Below, one piece after another: positions 45,147 to 57,240 of a stretch of DNA of 64,000 nucleotides (within the stretch, counting starts at the first letter, position 1; every line of letters starts with the position of its first letter). Under the pieces are notes generated by a model. It was not told the DNA's origin. It was given only the letters and a program-made list of their open reading frames with translations, and did no database searches. Both the position numbers and the translations under genes were made by a program. Source of the stretch: Tanypteryx hageni (lineage: Eukaryota; Arthropoda; Insecta; Odonata; Petaluridae); contig CM054116.1 in the NCBI GenBank assembly GCA_028673005.1, positions 130,797,547 to 130,861,546 of the forward strand. The letters are read 5' to 3'.

Positions 45147-46720
45147 CACCCATCAAATACCACTGTACTTTCGTCAAAATAGTAATGATCATAAATAAAA
45201 TAAAGCCAAAGTTTATGAAAATGCCTTTTTTTACGTTAAAAAGAAACAGGCAAACAAATAAAATAATTGTGGCTAAGAAGGTCGATTTTAATGATCGTGG
45301 AAGATCATGATAAAACTACCATAGATTAAGGCGGTGTTCGCGAGCACCAGGTTGCTTACCTCTGAAGCAAATCGAATAGCCCTGGCACCTCAGTGCGCTG
45401 CGTCTGTCCACACGTCCCACAACAGGTGGACGGACGGACGGACGGCTTTGGAGGCGTTGGACGGCTACGTCGGCGTCGACGCGCGTCGAAGTCAGTGGAA
45501 AATGCGAGCCTGGGCATGGAGGCTTTTTAAAAAGGGATTTATGCCACCTGTTACTCCTCAGTCTGAGATCTCACTTTCAAACTCAGCGTTTTCGATGTTA
45601 GAGGCGCGATGAAGAGCGCCCTCTAATCCAAACATGGCCGAACAAAAACAAACGTGGAGTTCATCGAAGCGGCCGCAATTAACTCTCGAATTAATCGTCT
45701 CGATTTACGTTATTATCGGTTTCTATTATTCCAATTCTCATTATAATGTTACATATCAAAAGTTTCAACCCATATGAGATTCACAAACAAAATAGTTTTA
45801 ATGGGGATAATACATGCGGAAATGGCTAATTTTGAGCAAAATATATGGAAAACAGTGTTTCACAGTTGCAGGATAAGACTGAATGTTCGAACGTCGAGAT
45901 CAGTGTGTTATACTTAGTTCTAAACCGCCGAGTCACTGTCACAATATAAGGTTTGAAAAATGAAGTTATCTTAACCTATCGGAGGCGAGATGGCGTAGGG
46001 CATGAGTGGCCAACCTGGGCCAGAGTAGGAGCGAAAATACTGAAATATACGGGGACAGTGGAGAGACGGGAGGCGATCGGGTTAAGGAAGGAGGAAAATG
46101 AGGGAAGAGAACTAATCTTTCCTTCTCCTCCATCTTCGACCCACAATCGCCATCATATGCAAGGTGAAAAATCACGTTATGCATCAACACGATCGGTTTT
46201 TCCTATTCTGGTGCTCTTAATGTATATCGTTGCCTTGAAGGTTTCTCCTACGGGGTGAAAGAGCGCAGATTCTGAGCGGCACACAGGCCTTGCTAGTCCC
46301 CTCTACGTGATGCCTGGCGAGTCGGAGTGACTATATATAACATAAACTAGAAATTTGAAAGTTATTAAAATATCATAAAATGAAAGAAACGGGCACATAA
46401 ATGTGATGATGACTGTGAAATTCTACAATTTTCCAATAATATTTCTATATGAATTAAATTAAACTCTCGTGAGTATTAATAAAACCGCTCCAATGCATCA
46501 TCGCAAGAACCAAGCCAGAGATTCACAAGATATTACAACAAAATGCGGCCTTAAATGACCGCTGTTTTATTTCTTTTAAATTATTTTTTAACAATGAAGA
46601 GCGCCTGAGAAGAATATGATAAACCTTTCCTCTGACCAAGGAGAATTTTATTAGTCCCCCAGCGCTTCTTTCTCACGAACGCTTGGGGGAGTGGGAGACG
46701 GTCAGACGATATGATTCATC
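45147..46720. other. Unique stretch, no gene recognised
   Basis: A GC-rich patch at 45390-45500 with GGACGGACGGACGG simple repeats gives a 92-codon frame that I do not consider coding. Frames at 45953-46258 overlap on both strands and have no motif. Confidence 0.45.
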
Positions 46721-46729
46721 GCAACCGAG

Positions 46730-47220
46730 GAGAGAGAGAGAGAGAGAAACAAAACAGAGATGGAGGGATAAAGGGAGAGCGAGGAAGATAGGAATGCAAG
46801 ACATTCTGCGCAAAGTATAGCGCTCTGCAGAATTCAAGTGAAGTCATCCGCTTCATCCGCCCATTCACTCTCTTATTCCCTCAGTTTCTCTCCTAGATCT
46901 ACCTCGCTATCTCTCCTCCATATCTCCCCAACCTCTCCCGTTCATAGTTTTCCATCCCTCCTCCTTTCCCTTCTCCTCTCTACTCACACACTTTTACATT
47001 CCTTCGTTCTCCACCTCCGTTCACCACTGCTTTTATTCCACCCATTCTGAAAGCAGACGAATGTAGCTCAAGGAACGCCGACGGCATTTGTCTTTCCATC
47101 ATATAATACGAGGGGCAGAGGCTTTTGTTTCCGCTGCTTCCTTAGACTTCTTCCCCCATTAGCCGTCCTGCCTGACCCTCTCTCTCTTCCTCACTCTCTC
47201 TCTCTCCATCCGAACTTGCC
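46730..47220. repeat. GA run followed by pyrimidine-rich tract
   Basis: A short (GA)n run at 46730-46747 is followed by a C/T-rich segment at 46855-47045 and CTCTCTCT at 47178-47208. Open frames here are compositional. Confidence 0.75.
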
Positions 47221-47339
47221 AAAATCTGCCCCAGGTTGCCAGAGAGATAGCCGTGACGGGTTTCTGCCACGCAGATTCGTATTTCTTTTGTTTGAAAAGA
47301 GGGAGATTTTTCGGAAGCATAAGATCTGATCATCTACCA

Positions 47340-49940
47340 ATGAAAGTATGTCCAAATTTTTTATATAGGTATATCAAATGAATTTGGATTCAAGAGAATA
47401 AAATTATCAAGGTTAAAAATATTAGAATTAAATGTGATTCTATAGCTGTGTTAAAAGGCCACGTAGGATTAATGATTGAGCGATTTAAGAGTAATTTCTT
47501 CACATTTTGATCAGATTTAGGCTTTTAGAATTTACATATATTTAATTGGTTACTAAGTTATTTATGCTCTTTAAAGTGGCAAATTATACAATTATGTTAA
47601 AAAATCTTGAAGTGCCAGACATAAAGACAATAATGCAAACCCAGGTTTCTCATCGATTTCTTCATTTGTCCCGAATGGTATCAAAGGATTATTAACATTC
47701 CGTTAGGATACACTTTTAAATATCCTGTGTTAATGGTTATTTATTGTTGCAATTTTCTGATAAAAAGGTCATTTCATTGGAATCAAGATTAACAGGGCCC
47801 AGTAATGTATAAGGCTAGAAACTACAAAAACTCACGATTCCATCCGAGGTGATAACATCTCTCTCCACCCTGTTTTTATAACAGTCAATATCAAACTGAC
47901 TACAAGAGTTCGTGAAAACGTTCACATTGTAAACGTCTGCAGCTAGTAAACACATGTAGAAATCATATATGAATTTTAAAGAGAATCAACAGTTTTAGGT
48001 GTTGATTTACGAATATTTTATTCCTATAATTAATTTATGACATTAGGAAAGTTGATGCTTAAGTTGAACCCCAATGAAAAGAAATTAATTTTGCAATATA
48101 AATAAGTTACAGAAATAATACTAAAGCAATTGCTAGCCACCACATTCCGTATTCCTCCAGTTTATAGATATTACATTATCCTGGATGACGATAACAATTT
48201 ATCCTTCACCTTCGTTTTATTATTTAAATGAAGGTAAAATCATAGTTTTACGAATATTTCATTTTATATCATCTCTAGAGAAATTGATATTTATTTTTTT
48301 AATAATATTGACCAAACGAAAAAAAAAAAATGAATTTTGTATAACGATAAGAGGGAATTATCAGGATCGTGGTTGTGGTAGTTAAACTTGAAATTTAAAC
48401 AGCCTTAGTCGCATTGACACTCAGGTTAGTGGCTTCGAGGGTACAAACATGCCACCATTATTGTTTCTTGAAGCAACTCAACTTTATGAGTTTTTACCTT
48501 CGATCCCGGTAAATTTAATTATCCACGCATTTTTACGAGAGAATTTTTCCTGCGTATTAGGAAAACAGGGAACTTTATTAAATTTTACATAAGAAAACGA
48601 TATATTTAGAATTGGATCATTTTTCCGTTTACAACCTAAATTGTTGGCTCCTATTCCTTGCTGATTTCATTACCCGCGGGGGGTCTTTCTGAAATTGCAG
48701 TGTTTCAACAAAATTGATGTAAGCATTATTAGCAAATAAATCCAGACAGATATGCTTTCTTGTTTTTCTTCCTCCTAGCCGGTTGTTTACATTCGAATTC
48801 CAAATTAATTTTCACGAATAATAGCACTAAAACCAATGTTTTTGCAATCAAAAGCAGATTCGAAAAGTTATTTCTTTGGAAAGTACCAAAAATGCTTATT
48901 AAAAAGCCGTAGAAATTTTATTTATATTTAGCGAGAGGAAAGACAATATCGGTTTAAATTAAACAAGCATCAAATCCGCGTAATCCTCAAATGAGCTTTG
49001 CATTTGACTCATAATTTAATAAACTTTATACTTTACGAATTAGAAGTATAGGAGAGAATAGTAAAATAAAATAGTAAAAAACTTTTAAAGCTTCTATTCA
49101 TTCTGAAACTACAGGAAAACATGAATTGATCAGGATTTCGTTCCAGCAAATGACTGCTCGTACTCAAATTTTAGCATGAGATGCGATTAGAGAGAATGAA
49201 TTGAGGAATGGGAGATAGCGGAGGAAGTGCTGTAGAAAGGTGGAAGCAGAATATGAAGAGGGGAGAGAGAGGTCAGTTAGGTGAGAGGAAGTGGGACGGA
49301 TTGGGAGTTTGAAAGACGCGGGGACGAAAGGGACGTAAGAGTTGGACGGGTAGAAATGTGGCGGGAAGTTGCGCTATGGATGTCCTCCCTCGGAATTTCA
49401 GAGTTATGGTCGAGGAAAAATTTCATCGACGACATGTCTTAAGTGGTCTCTCTCCCTTTCGGCGCTCTGTATAGCTCTCCCCTTCTATTTCACCTTCAGC
49501 CGAAGATTTTCTCTTCATTCTTCCCTCTCCTCCACAACCACTATCAAATTTCTCAGCGTCAGTTTTTGCGTCACTGACTCGTTGGCGCTTCTTTCTTATA
49601 CCTAAATATAAGAAAACCCTTACTCTCTTGGTCGCTTTGTCATTCTGTCCGTAACGCTCAATACCTCAGCCGTTTCTTCAGCCAGTTCAACTAAATTAGT
49701 TATTAATGCTATTCTATAATTTGTAATGAAATGATCTAATTTGCTTTTCATAATTTTTTATTACAAGTCCGTTTTAAACGGGCTAATTCATGTAGTTTAC
49801 CTACATTTTCTCAAGGCAAAGTCTATTCAAATGTTCTCCTTTATTTTCCGTCACGGTTAAATTTATCTCAAGGAAACCTATCAGTCTCACTTTTTTCTTC
49901 ATTTTCTTTTCCCCCTATTATGACGCAAACTTTTCAAAGT
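47340..49940. other. AT-rich stretch, no gene seen
   Basis: Only short frames without motifs. A purine-rich segment lies at 49190-49340. Confidence 0.55.
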
Positions 49941-49951
49941 GCTATGAAACA

Positions 49952-50469
49952 AATAAATAAGTAAATATGGAGACTACGGCGAAATTGATGTTAAATAGAA
50001 TTAACTCATTAACCGTAAAATTCAAAATTAGATACACACAATGAAAAAGGGGGAGGAAAAGCAGGAAAAGGCAATAAAAATTATAAACTTACAGGTTTAG
50101 GGGTTGTTACTCCACGTCAGGGACCTGATGTCACTCACACATTCACTCACTCAATCGCACAAGCACTAATCCTAAAGATGGAAAGGAAACGGGATCGGGT
50201 TTGCGAGAAATTACTCTGCGCCAGGGACCCGAAAAATCACACCGTTGCTAGAATGTTTGTGAGTCAGTACGACCGCGACAGGGACCTACTAAGCAACCAC
50301 AAACACACGCACACGTACACGCCGAGCAGTAAAGGGAAAAAATAAAGGGGCAAGGAAAGGGGAAATAATATTAGGTTTACGGGAGATTAAACCACGCTAG
50401 GGACCTAGTATTTTCATTGTGTGGCTCTAATTTTGAATTTTACGGTTAAAGAGTTAATTCTATTTAACA
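49952..50469. mobile_element. Non-autonomous inverted-repeat element with CAGGGACC units
   Basis: GTTAAATAGAATTAACTC at 49990 and its complement ending at 50468 belong to inverted repeats of about 43 bp with one or two mismatches. Between them, units ending in AGGGACC occur at about 50115, 50219, 50276 and 50394, with shared upstream strings such as GGTTTRCGGGA and TACTC. The direct repeat GCTATGAAACA at 49941-49951 and 50470-50480 may be a target duplication, though 11 bp is unusual. AATAAGTAAATATGG near the left side also occurs in the arm at 7930. Confidence 0.65.
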
Positions 50470-50480
50470 GCTATGAAACA

Positions 50481-51985
50481 GTTTTCAATCGTAGTTCAAA
50501 CTTTGGTTTTGCAAAATACAAGTGTATTTGAACTCAAATGTCGCCTCAGATTATAGTGACAACAGGAGGAGGAGACAAAGGGTGTTGAGAAATACGGAGT
50601 TTGATGGGGCAGTTAGAACTCTGAAATATTCATTAGCCATTTCTCTTTCACCTCAGTCCCAAACGCGACATCTTCCAGCTCCCATGGAGAAATCCCGACT
50701 GATTCAGTGAGGCGCCGCTCGCTATCTTTCGTGACAAATCTGAAACACCTGTCTGATGAACATGTTCCCTTGCTTTTCCATGATCCTTTGCATTAGAACC
50801 GTCTCTCTTCCGTCATTTTTGCCGAGTTTTCTTCATCATTCCCTTAAAATCGCTGATGGCAAAGTTTGGCGGCGGATGGATAATTTTTAGTCTAACTGCA
50901 CGTCTGGTTTGCTGAGTCATTTTTTGAGAATGATATATTCATCTTTCTATGGAATATTCCCTTGATAGAAGCCCCTGTCCAAATTAATCATTAGTAACGC
51001 TATCCCGATGCTTCCTTCCCGAAAGGATAGATTAGGTCAACATCGAGGGCCAGAGCTACATTTGTGGGGACAAGTGCGAAAACATTTTGCGAGATCCTCT
51101 TCATAAATATTCACGGGCTAATTATATGGGGTGGGGATCCACCATACCTTTTATTAACTCCGCCAAATTTTTCTCAAAAAATATTTAGCAGAGCACACAC
51201 CACGTTTCTAATTAATGATAACCAACTGAAATTTTCGTGTTTGTGTTTGGTATTTATCTGTAAAGGAAATCTGCAAATAAAACATAAAACCCTATTCAAC
51301 ATTTGGTTTCACATTTAGCTATACCTAACCTAGTGTCTCACATTAAAAGACAAAATGCCTTATTGTAATCATAGAAATTAGAACTATCTAACATATAGTT
51401 TTTGCAGTAAAATGAGGCATACTTCCTATAGTAGAAGAGTGTTCATTAACCGAATTCGTGTTAGAAATATTTTACATTATACGCTATACGGAATGTCAAG
51501 TCCCGCCGCATAGATTTCCCATTACAAAAATTAACCGACGTCTACGTATTATTTCTCCGACATTCGAAGCCGAATTAAGCCACAGATTTCAATGCTTGGA
51601 AGGAAGGTTGCGAGAGAATGGGAATCGACATTAGAGTAAGACAAGCGAACCAAATTGCGAGTGGAGTATCCCTCCGCCAGAGCTAACAGCCCGGCGGCCA
51701 AAAGTTTGGAGATTGGTCGATTTTCTGTTAATTAACAGCTGTATTTTCACCGAACGTATAAAGTAGTGACTCTCAGTGACGAAAATAAATGGGTTCGTCT
51801 CTGACTAGCCATTCCCTCCACCAAACCCCAAGCTTCCACTCCCCTTCTCTCTCTCTCTTTTCGACCCCTCCTCTCTATCCTCCTCTCTTACTGTTCGGCG
51901 GCGCCACAATTCATTCCACGGCAAATTCCTAACACGAAATTTGGCAATTCAGGGCCACTTCTGGAGCTGCGTTGACTGGGTGGCT
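50481..51985. other. Unique stretch, no gene recognised
   Basis: Frames at 50522-50710 and 51064-51318 are short and lack motifs. CT-rich sequence at 51838-51890. Confidence 0.5.
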
Positions 51986-51989
51986 ATAA

Positions 51990-52197
51990 CAGATATTTTC
52001 TCAGTAGCGACACACATGATGGTCAACTAATAGAAAAGGAAGAGTACTGTGTAATAATAAAGAGTTAAAACCTATACATAGTATTTATTTGTGTTAAAAA
52101 TAGACAAAATTTAATTTATTTTCTCAAAATTTTCTGCGACACACCTCCCGGCTCTTCGCAACACACCATTGTGTTGCTACACACCGGTTGAGGACTG
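51990..52197. mobile_element. Small hAT-like remnant
   Basis: The right end reads inward CAGTCCTCAACCGGTGTGTA followed by GCAACACAATGG, a common hAT end pattern. The left end CAGATATTTTCTCAGTAGCG with ACACACATGATGG is a diverged counterpart. Flanking octamers are poorly conserved. Confidence 0.45.
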
Positions 52198-52400
52198 GTG
52201 GGGTAGAGCATTGACCTTCCACGCAGCGGTCCCGAGTTCAAATCCGTCGGAGGTCGGATTTTTTAATCTGAGATCGCTCTGTTAGCTTTGTAAAGAGTAG
52301 GCTGATGCTTGCACCGGGTTTCTCCCTTTTCCTCAGTGTAGAGTCGTGTAAGTAAAAGTTACGGCGATAATAGCCCAAGAGGCTAATTCGTCAGAAAATA
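52198..52400 (+). mobile_element. tRNA-derived SINE, copy 2
   Basis: The head GTAGAGCATTGACC and GTCCCGAGTTCAAATCC (about 52203-52245) is tRNA-like with a good B box. The body has AAAGAGTAGGCTGATGCTTG followed by CACCGGGTTTCTCCC, the part shared with the copies at 44.2 and 58.2 kb. It is not a functional tRNA, because the acceptor stem does not close. Confidence 0.72.
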
Positions 52401-52635
52401 TACACACTCAGGATGACTTCTGTAAAAATATCCCGAGGATTTTTTGGTAGTATGGATCCTCAATCAGGCAATTGGGCATATAATACCTGAGCATGAGCGT
52501 ACAACAATAAATGTGAGGGAGACTGCCCAGACAATGGAATGGACACAGTCGCTCATGAGCAATCAAAAGCATAAAAGGAAGGGAAGAAATAATCTCTGAG
52601 GGATGCGCATACGTTGGAGAAACATTTAGAAAGCG
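52401..52635. other. Short stretch with a GIY-YIG-like motif at its end
   Basis: In one frame 52600-52640 reads EGCAYVGETFRKRF, resembling the core of a Penelope-type GIY-YIG domain, with the hAT insertion immediately after. The flanking frame has stops and no upstream match, so the motif may be chance. Confidence 0.3.
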
Positions 52636-52643
52636 GTTTAAAA

Positions 52644-53114
52644 CAGCAGTTCTCTACCTTTTTCACATCGCGGATCCCTTGAGCTAACCTAATTCTCGTC
52701 GCAAACCCATTGAATTAATATTTTCTCTTCGCGAACCCCTGTATGTTGCATCAATTTTGGCGGCAAATCCCTTATAATGGAGAGAAAAGTTTTGCAAAAA
52801 TAAATATTTTTGAACGCGTTTAATTCATGAAAAAATAAATAGATGATATAGCACATAGTACGTAAACGTTCACAATAAAATCAAAATCTTTGATATTGTC
52901 ACCAGTTTCTAGTTAGTACACTGTAAAATTCAAATATAATTTTTTAAGCATAAGAAAATATTGAAAATAAAATCATGCAACTAATGAGATTGAAATTTAA
53001 ATATTGGTAGGAATTGTAGCACCAAGAAAGTGAAAAAGACGACATTGCCAAATTTTTCTCAGATTTATTTGGCGAACCACCGAAGGAACGCGAACCACCG
53101 GTTGGGAAACACAG
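52644..53114. mobile_element. hAT-type MITE, 471 bp
   Basis: The left end CAGCAGTTCTCTACCTTTTT and the right end, inward CTGTGTTTCCCAACCGG, follow the hAT pattern. GTTTAAAA is present exactly on both sides (52636-52643 and 53115-53122). Internal strings on GCGAACCACCG and GCGGATCCCTT are typical of such MITEs. Non-coding. Confidence 0.87.
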
Positions 53115-53329
53115 GTTTAAAATATGAAAACCTTAAAACACTGACTAATAAGTTAAAATTTGTCATAATGTGAAATACAAGACCGGTTTGGCATTGGGAT
53201 TGTGGGTGTAACGGTAAGATCGATTTATAGAAAAACGTCCGTGGAAGTGAAGCGGATATACGAAGAGGAAAGGGAATGAGTGCTTCGGAAATATGGTACT
53301 AAGGGGTTGATCTGTTGTACGGAAGAGAC

Positions 53330-53660
53330 GGGGAGCGGGTGGAATTCATCAAGAGGAAAGGAGAGAGAGAAGAGGGGAGAGAGAGGAAAGAGGGGTGAGA
53401 GAGTGGAGAGAGAGAGGGAAGGGAGGAGAGAGGGGGAAAAGGGGTGAGACATGGAAGAGGGGAGAGAGGGAAGAGGGGAGAAAGAGGGAAGAGGGGAGAG
53501 AGAGTAAAGAGGGGAGAAAGAGAGAAAAGGGGAGATAGATGGAAGAGGGGTTAGAGGGGGTAGAGGGAGAAGAGGGGTGAGAGAGATAAGAGGGGAGAGA
53601 GAGGGAAGAGGGAAAAGAGAGAAAAGAGAGGGAAGAGGAGTGAGAGAGGGAAGAGGGGAT
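53330..53660. repeat. GA-rich degenerate tandem array
   Basis: Units like AGAGAGGGAAGAGGGG repeat irregularly over about 330 bp. The array directly joins the broken end of the LINE on its right, so the minus-strand frame runs from reverse transcriptase into Ser/Leu/Pro-rich nonsense. Confidence 0.85.
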
Positions 53661-55156
53661 TTCTCAAAGATTATCCGAAGAAAAGGTGCTATTTCTTCAG
53701 CTAATTCTTTTAAAACGCGAGCAGGAATTTCTTTGGGGCCAGTGGCTTTGTTATGTCTGATGGAACTTAATTGCTTTGCTATTCCCGCCTCAGAAAACAC
53801 TATCTCGTCTATCAGGTCCTCCCTTATTGCGGGTGCATACTGGACGCAATGGTCGCTGACGGCTGTAAATGCTTTTACAAAATGACCGTTTAACTGGTTG
53901 GCTTTCTCTACGCTATCGTGAATAACGGCACCCGAGTCATTACGCAGGGAAGGTATGGTAGGGCCTCTACCTTGAACCTCTCTCACATAGGACCAAAACG
54001 CTTTAGGGTCCTCCTTCAAATAATTATTTAATACCTTATTCCGGAAGTTAGTAAAAGCCTCGCGCATAGTATTTCTCGCTTTAGCGCGGGATTCCTTATA
54101 CGTCTTATCTTTAGTTGCTCGATATTCATCCGATGATATAGATGGTATATTTTTTATTTTCGCGTGGCTTATTCTCTGACGCCTAAGCGCACTCCTAACT
54201 TGCTTATTGTACCAACGAGGCTCTTTATTGTCGACCTTCAATTTAATTGGAATGTACTTATCGATGCCCTCTAGCATTATATCCTTGAATAGTGTCCATG
54301 ACGACTCAGCACCTGATCGTTCGGTCATGTCACGGAAGCCAAGTAATATTTCTCGTAGGCGCGACCTGAAGCTTGAAAAGCTTGCCTTATCAAATATATA
54401 AAACTTTCTTTGAGGCTTAGGGTGCCTATCGATTTTCAACATACACTCTGCACATACAGCCAGATGATCACTTATCCCATCTTCAATGGTGACTTTGTTT
54501 ATTCTTTCTAGGACGTTAGTTGCTAATAAATCTAATATATTTCCCGATCGCGTTGACTTTCTGACTAATTGAAGGAGAGAGTGCTCGCAGAATGTTTCGA
54601 TTAATCCCTCATAGGATTCACGTTCTTTACCTCTAGATTCGAAACATAGGTTTTCCCAATCAATTGAATGTAAGTTAAAGTCACCACCGACTATAACGAT
54701 TCCATCTTGATTTACCAGTCTAAGCTTTGATAGTTGTTTCTCGAGACTTAAAATTCAGCCTACCCCAGCGTTAGTTGGCCTGTAAAACGAGCATAAGAAC
54801 ACCTTTTTGGAGCCTTTTTTACCTATGCGGCACCAAACACTCGATATCCTCGTCACATATCGGAATCTCACTGCTATCGTACTTATCGCTAACCGCTATG
54901 AAACCCCCCCCCCCCCGCCCGATCTATTAGCGCAATCTTTTCTATAGACACGATAGTCTTTAGGAAATATCTCCTGACTCTGAATCTCATCCGTTAACCA
55001 ACTGTCTGTGCCTATCACGACGTCGGCGTGCAGACTGCGAATAATATGCTCTAACTCAGCAATTTTCCTACGGATGCTGCGGCAGTTCAGTACGACGACG
55101 TTTAATTTCTCACTATCATTTCGCATACTAATCTCACCCTTGATATTCTCTTCCAC
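53661..55156 (-). pseudogene. LINE copy 3, ORF2 endonuclease and partial reverse transcriptase
   Basis: The minus strand starts EKLNVVVLNCRSIRRK, HADVVIGTDSWLTDE, the endonuclease N-terminus (55156-54896). A run of 13 C at 54904-54916 shifts the frame. The middle holds GIVIVGGDFNLHSIDWENL and GISDHLAVCAE with scattered stops. A long frame from 54442 continues with EPRWYNKQVRSALRR, DPKAFWSYVREVQGRGP and GPKEIPARVLKELAEEIAPF to IIFEK at about 53661, and then enters the GA-rich array. The palm and catalytic box are absent. It is a related but distinct subfamily compared with copies 1 and 2. Confidence 0.82.
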
Positions 55157-55159
55157 TCT

Positions 55160-55580
55160 AAAGCTACATGCGCTCCATCACAATCACTCCCACGACTGTA
55201 TGGCATCGCATCAAAATTGGAATTGCGACCCATCGCGCCCTAATTGGAATTATTATAATATTTTTAACATTAAAAATATGAATATTCTAATTAAATATAT
55301 ATAAGCATGAAAATTAATAGGAGGATTCTGCAGTAAAATATATACCTACATCTTTGCACTCTGAGTTGAAAAGTTTCTTAAAAATTGAATGACAGTCTTA
55401 TTCTCGCGCTAGTTAAAGCAGGGGAGGAGAATTGTACAACATGAGAAGTATTCCAGGAGAGTGCTTCCGGCTGCAGGTGTCTCTCTCCGCGACGACTTCG
55501 ATAAACTCCCACCCGCCCGTAATTCGAGGCTCTGCCCTGAGCAAGTGAACTGCTCTGTGATGCCGCGGAGAAGTAATCGC
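55160..55580. other. Unique stretch, no gene recognised
   Basis: Nothing beyond short frames; the right part is GC-richer. Confidence 0.5.
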
Positions 55581-56345
55581 GCGGAAGTTTGGGAGCTCCG
55601 GCGGGAGGAGAGTCAGGGGGGGAAAGAGAGGTCAGGGATGGGGGAGAGGAGAGGGAGAGAGAGGGGTATGTAGTGGGGGAGGGAAGAGAGAGAGGAAATA
55701 GGGGGTTGGGCAGAGATGGTGGAGAAATTTCACGGAACGGGGAGCGATTTTGGGTTTCCGGGACTAGATGTATCCGTGAGAAGGAGAAGCGAGAGAGAGA
55801 GAGGGGTGGGCGACGGAGTGGGAGGCAGAAAGAGTGGGATGGGACTGGAAGATGGAGGTTCGAAGGAGATTTGTAGGGAATTGAACATTTATAGTGGTTA
55901 AAACCAGCGGTACAGCTATCCTCCTTTTTTTTCTAAAGCGGATTGGAAAAGAGGCGGAGGAGGTGAGCGGCGGAGGAAATGATTGGAGAGGAGTAAGATG
56001 GGAGGAGGGGCTTCACGATGAAAAGGAATAATGTGAGGACGGGAAGGAGAGGCTCCTACTTTTCGGAGGTGTACGTGAGGGAAGGGATATAAAGAGCTGG
56101 TCCTTTTTTGTTTGCTGCGAAGGAGGTACAAATGAAACATAATGATAATTGAGATTGAAAAGAAGGAAGATTGGAGAAAGGGAGAGATAGGGAGAGGAAC
56201 CTCAGGGAGAGTAATGATGGGGACAGAGGAAGGAAGAGAGGCGAAACGGGAAAAGTTGCGAGCGACGGGTGAAATTAAGGGGGGAGGCGAGAAAGGGAGG
56301 CGCGGGGTGCATGGTTTGTGGGGGCGAAGAGAGGGGGGCGGCAGG
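55581..56345. repeat. Purine-rich tract(s)
   Basis: The plus strand is G/A-rich at 55590-55880 and 56130-56345, separated by mixed sequence. Long frames on both strands are compositional. Confidence 0.8.
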
Positions 56346-56439
56346 AGAGGTGGTAGGACTCCTTCCACCGCGCAGGTGGCCTCCGTTCGGGATTCCTCAT
56401 TAAAAGGCGAAGTTGGGCATCTCGCACGCTTCCCCATTA

Positions 56440-57240
56440 AGCCCCGTCCGCATCCCACACTCTCTTTCCGCCCCCTCCCTTCTCCCATTCCGCCCTCCTC
56501 CACCACCCCTCTCCATCCATTCCACCCCCTCCTCTCTTACACCCCCCTCTATCACCCCTTCCATATTCCTTTCTCCCACTCTCCGGCACATAATCTCTCC
56601 AGCACCTCTGCCCAACTCAGCCATTCCCTTACACCCCATTCTACAGATCCGGCCCCAAACCCTAACTTCCCAATGACTTTAATTTCCTAAAATGTTAGCC
56701 TGACGTATCAACTTAAAACCAGTTCAGACCCACGCGAACTTGATACTTTAATCATTCAGATAATAATTCGCTGAGCGATGGGTCTTTTTTCCGGCATTAA
56801 CGGCAATATCATAGTTATTCTATGCTATTAAAGAAACCGAATGCGCTCCTTATGATCGTTCCCGCGGCAATCCAATTTTAATTACCTAATTATTTCACCG
56901 TCAGGTTACCCTATCTACCCTTTTCTCTCTTCCCTTTCTTTCTCCCCTTCTCTCTCACCTTCTCTATCACCTTATCTCTCACCATCTCTCTCACCTTCTC
57001 TCTCACCTTCTCTCTTCCATTCTCTCTCACCTTCTCTATCACCTTCTTTCTCCCCTTCTCTCTCACATTTTCTCCCCCTCTTGTTCCTCTTTTTTCTCTT
57101 TCTCCAGTATCGGCTTTTTTTCTCCTCCCACCACTTTCTGCATATGGTTTTCCTCTTTCCTTAGTTTCTATCCCGGCGACTTCATATTCTCCTTCCTCTA
57201 TTTCCTTCTGTATCTCCATTCTACCTAGTTCTCCTCCTAT
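56440..57240. repeat. Pyrimidine-rich tract with a 12-bp tandem repeat
   Basis: C/T-rich on the plus strand, the opposite bias of the preceding tract. Between 56930 and 57080 a 12-bp unit, CTCTCACCTTCT with variants, is repeated about a dozen times. On the minus strand it yields a KVRE-type frame of 102 codons, which is a by-product of the repeat. Confidence 0.85.

Noticed and set aside
45990..46330. Possible hAT element beginning at CATGAGTGGCCAACC
   Set aside because: No matching right end or 8-bp duplication could be found.
52198..52250. Functional tRNA gene
   Set aside because: The A/B boxes are tRNA-like, but the acceptor stem does not pair, and the downstream body is shared with other SINE copies.
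56911..57219. KVRE-repeat frame of 102 codons on the minus strand
   Set aside because: It follows directly from the 12-bp CT-rich tandem repeat.
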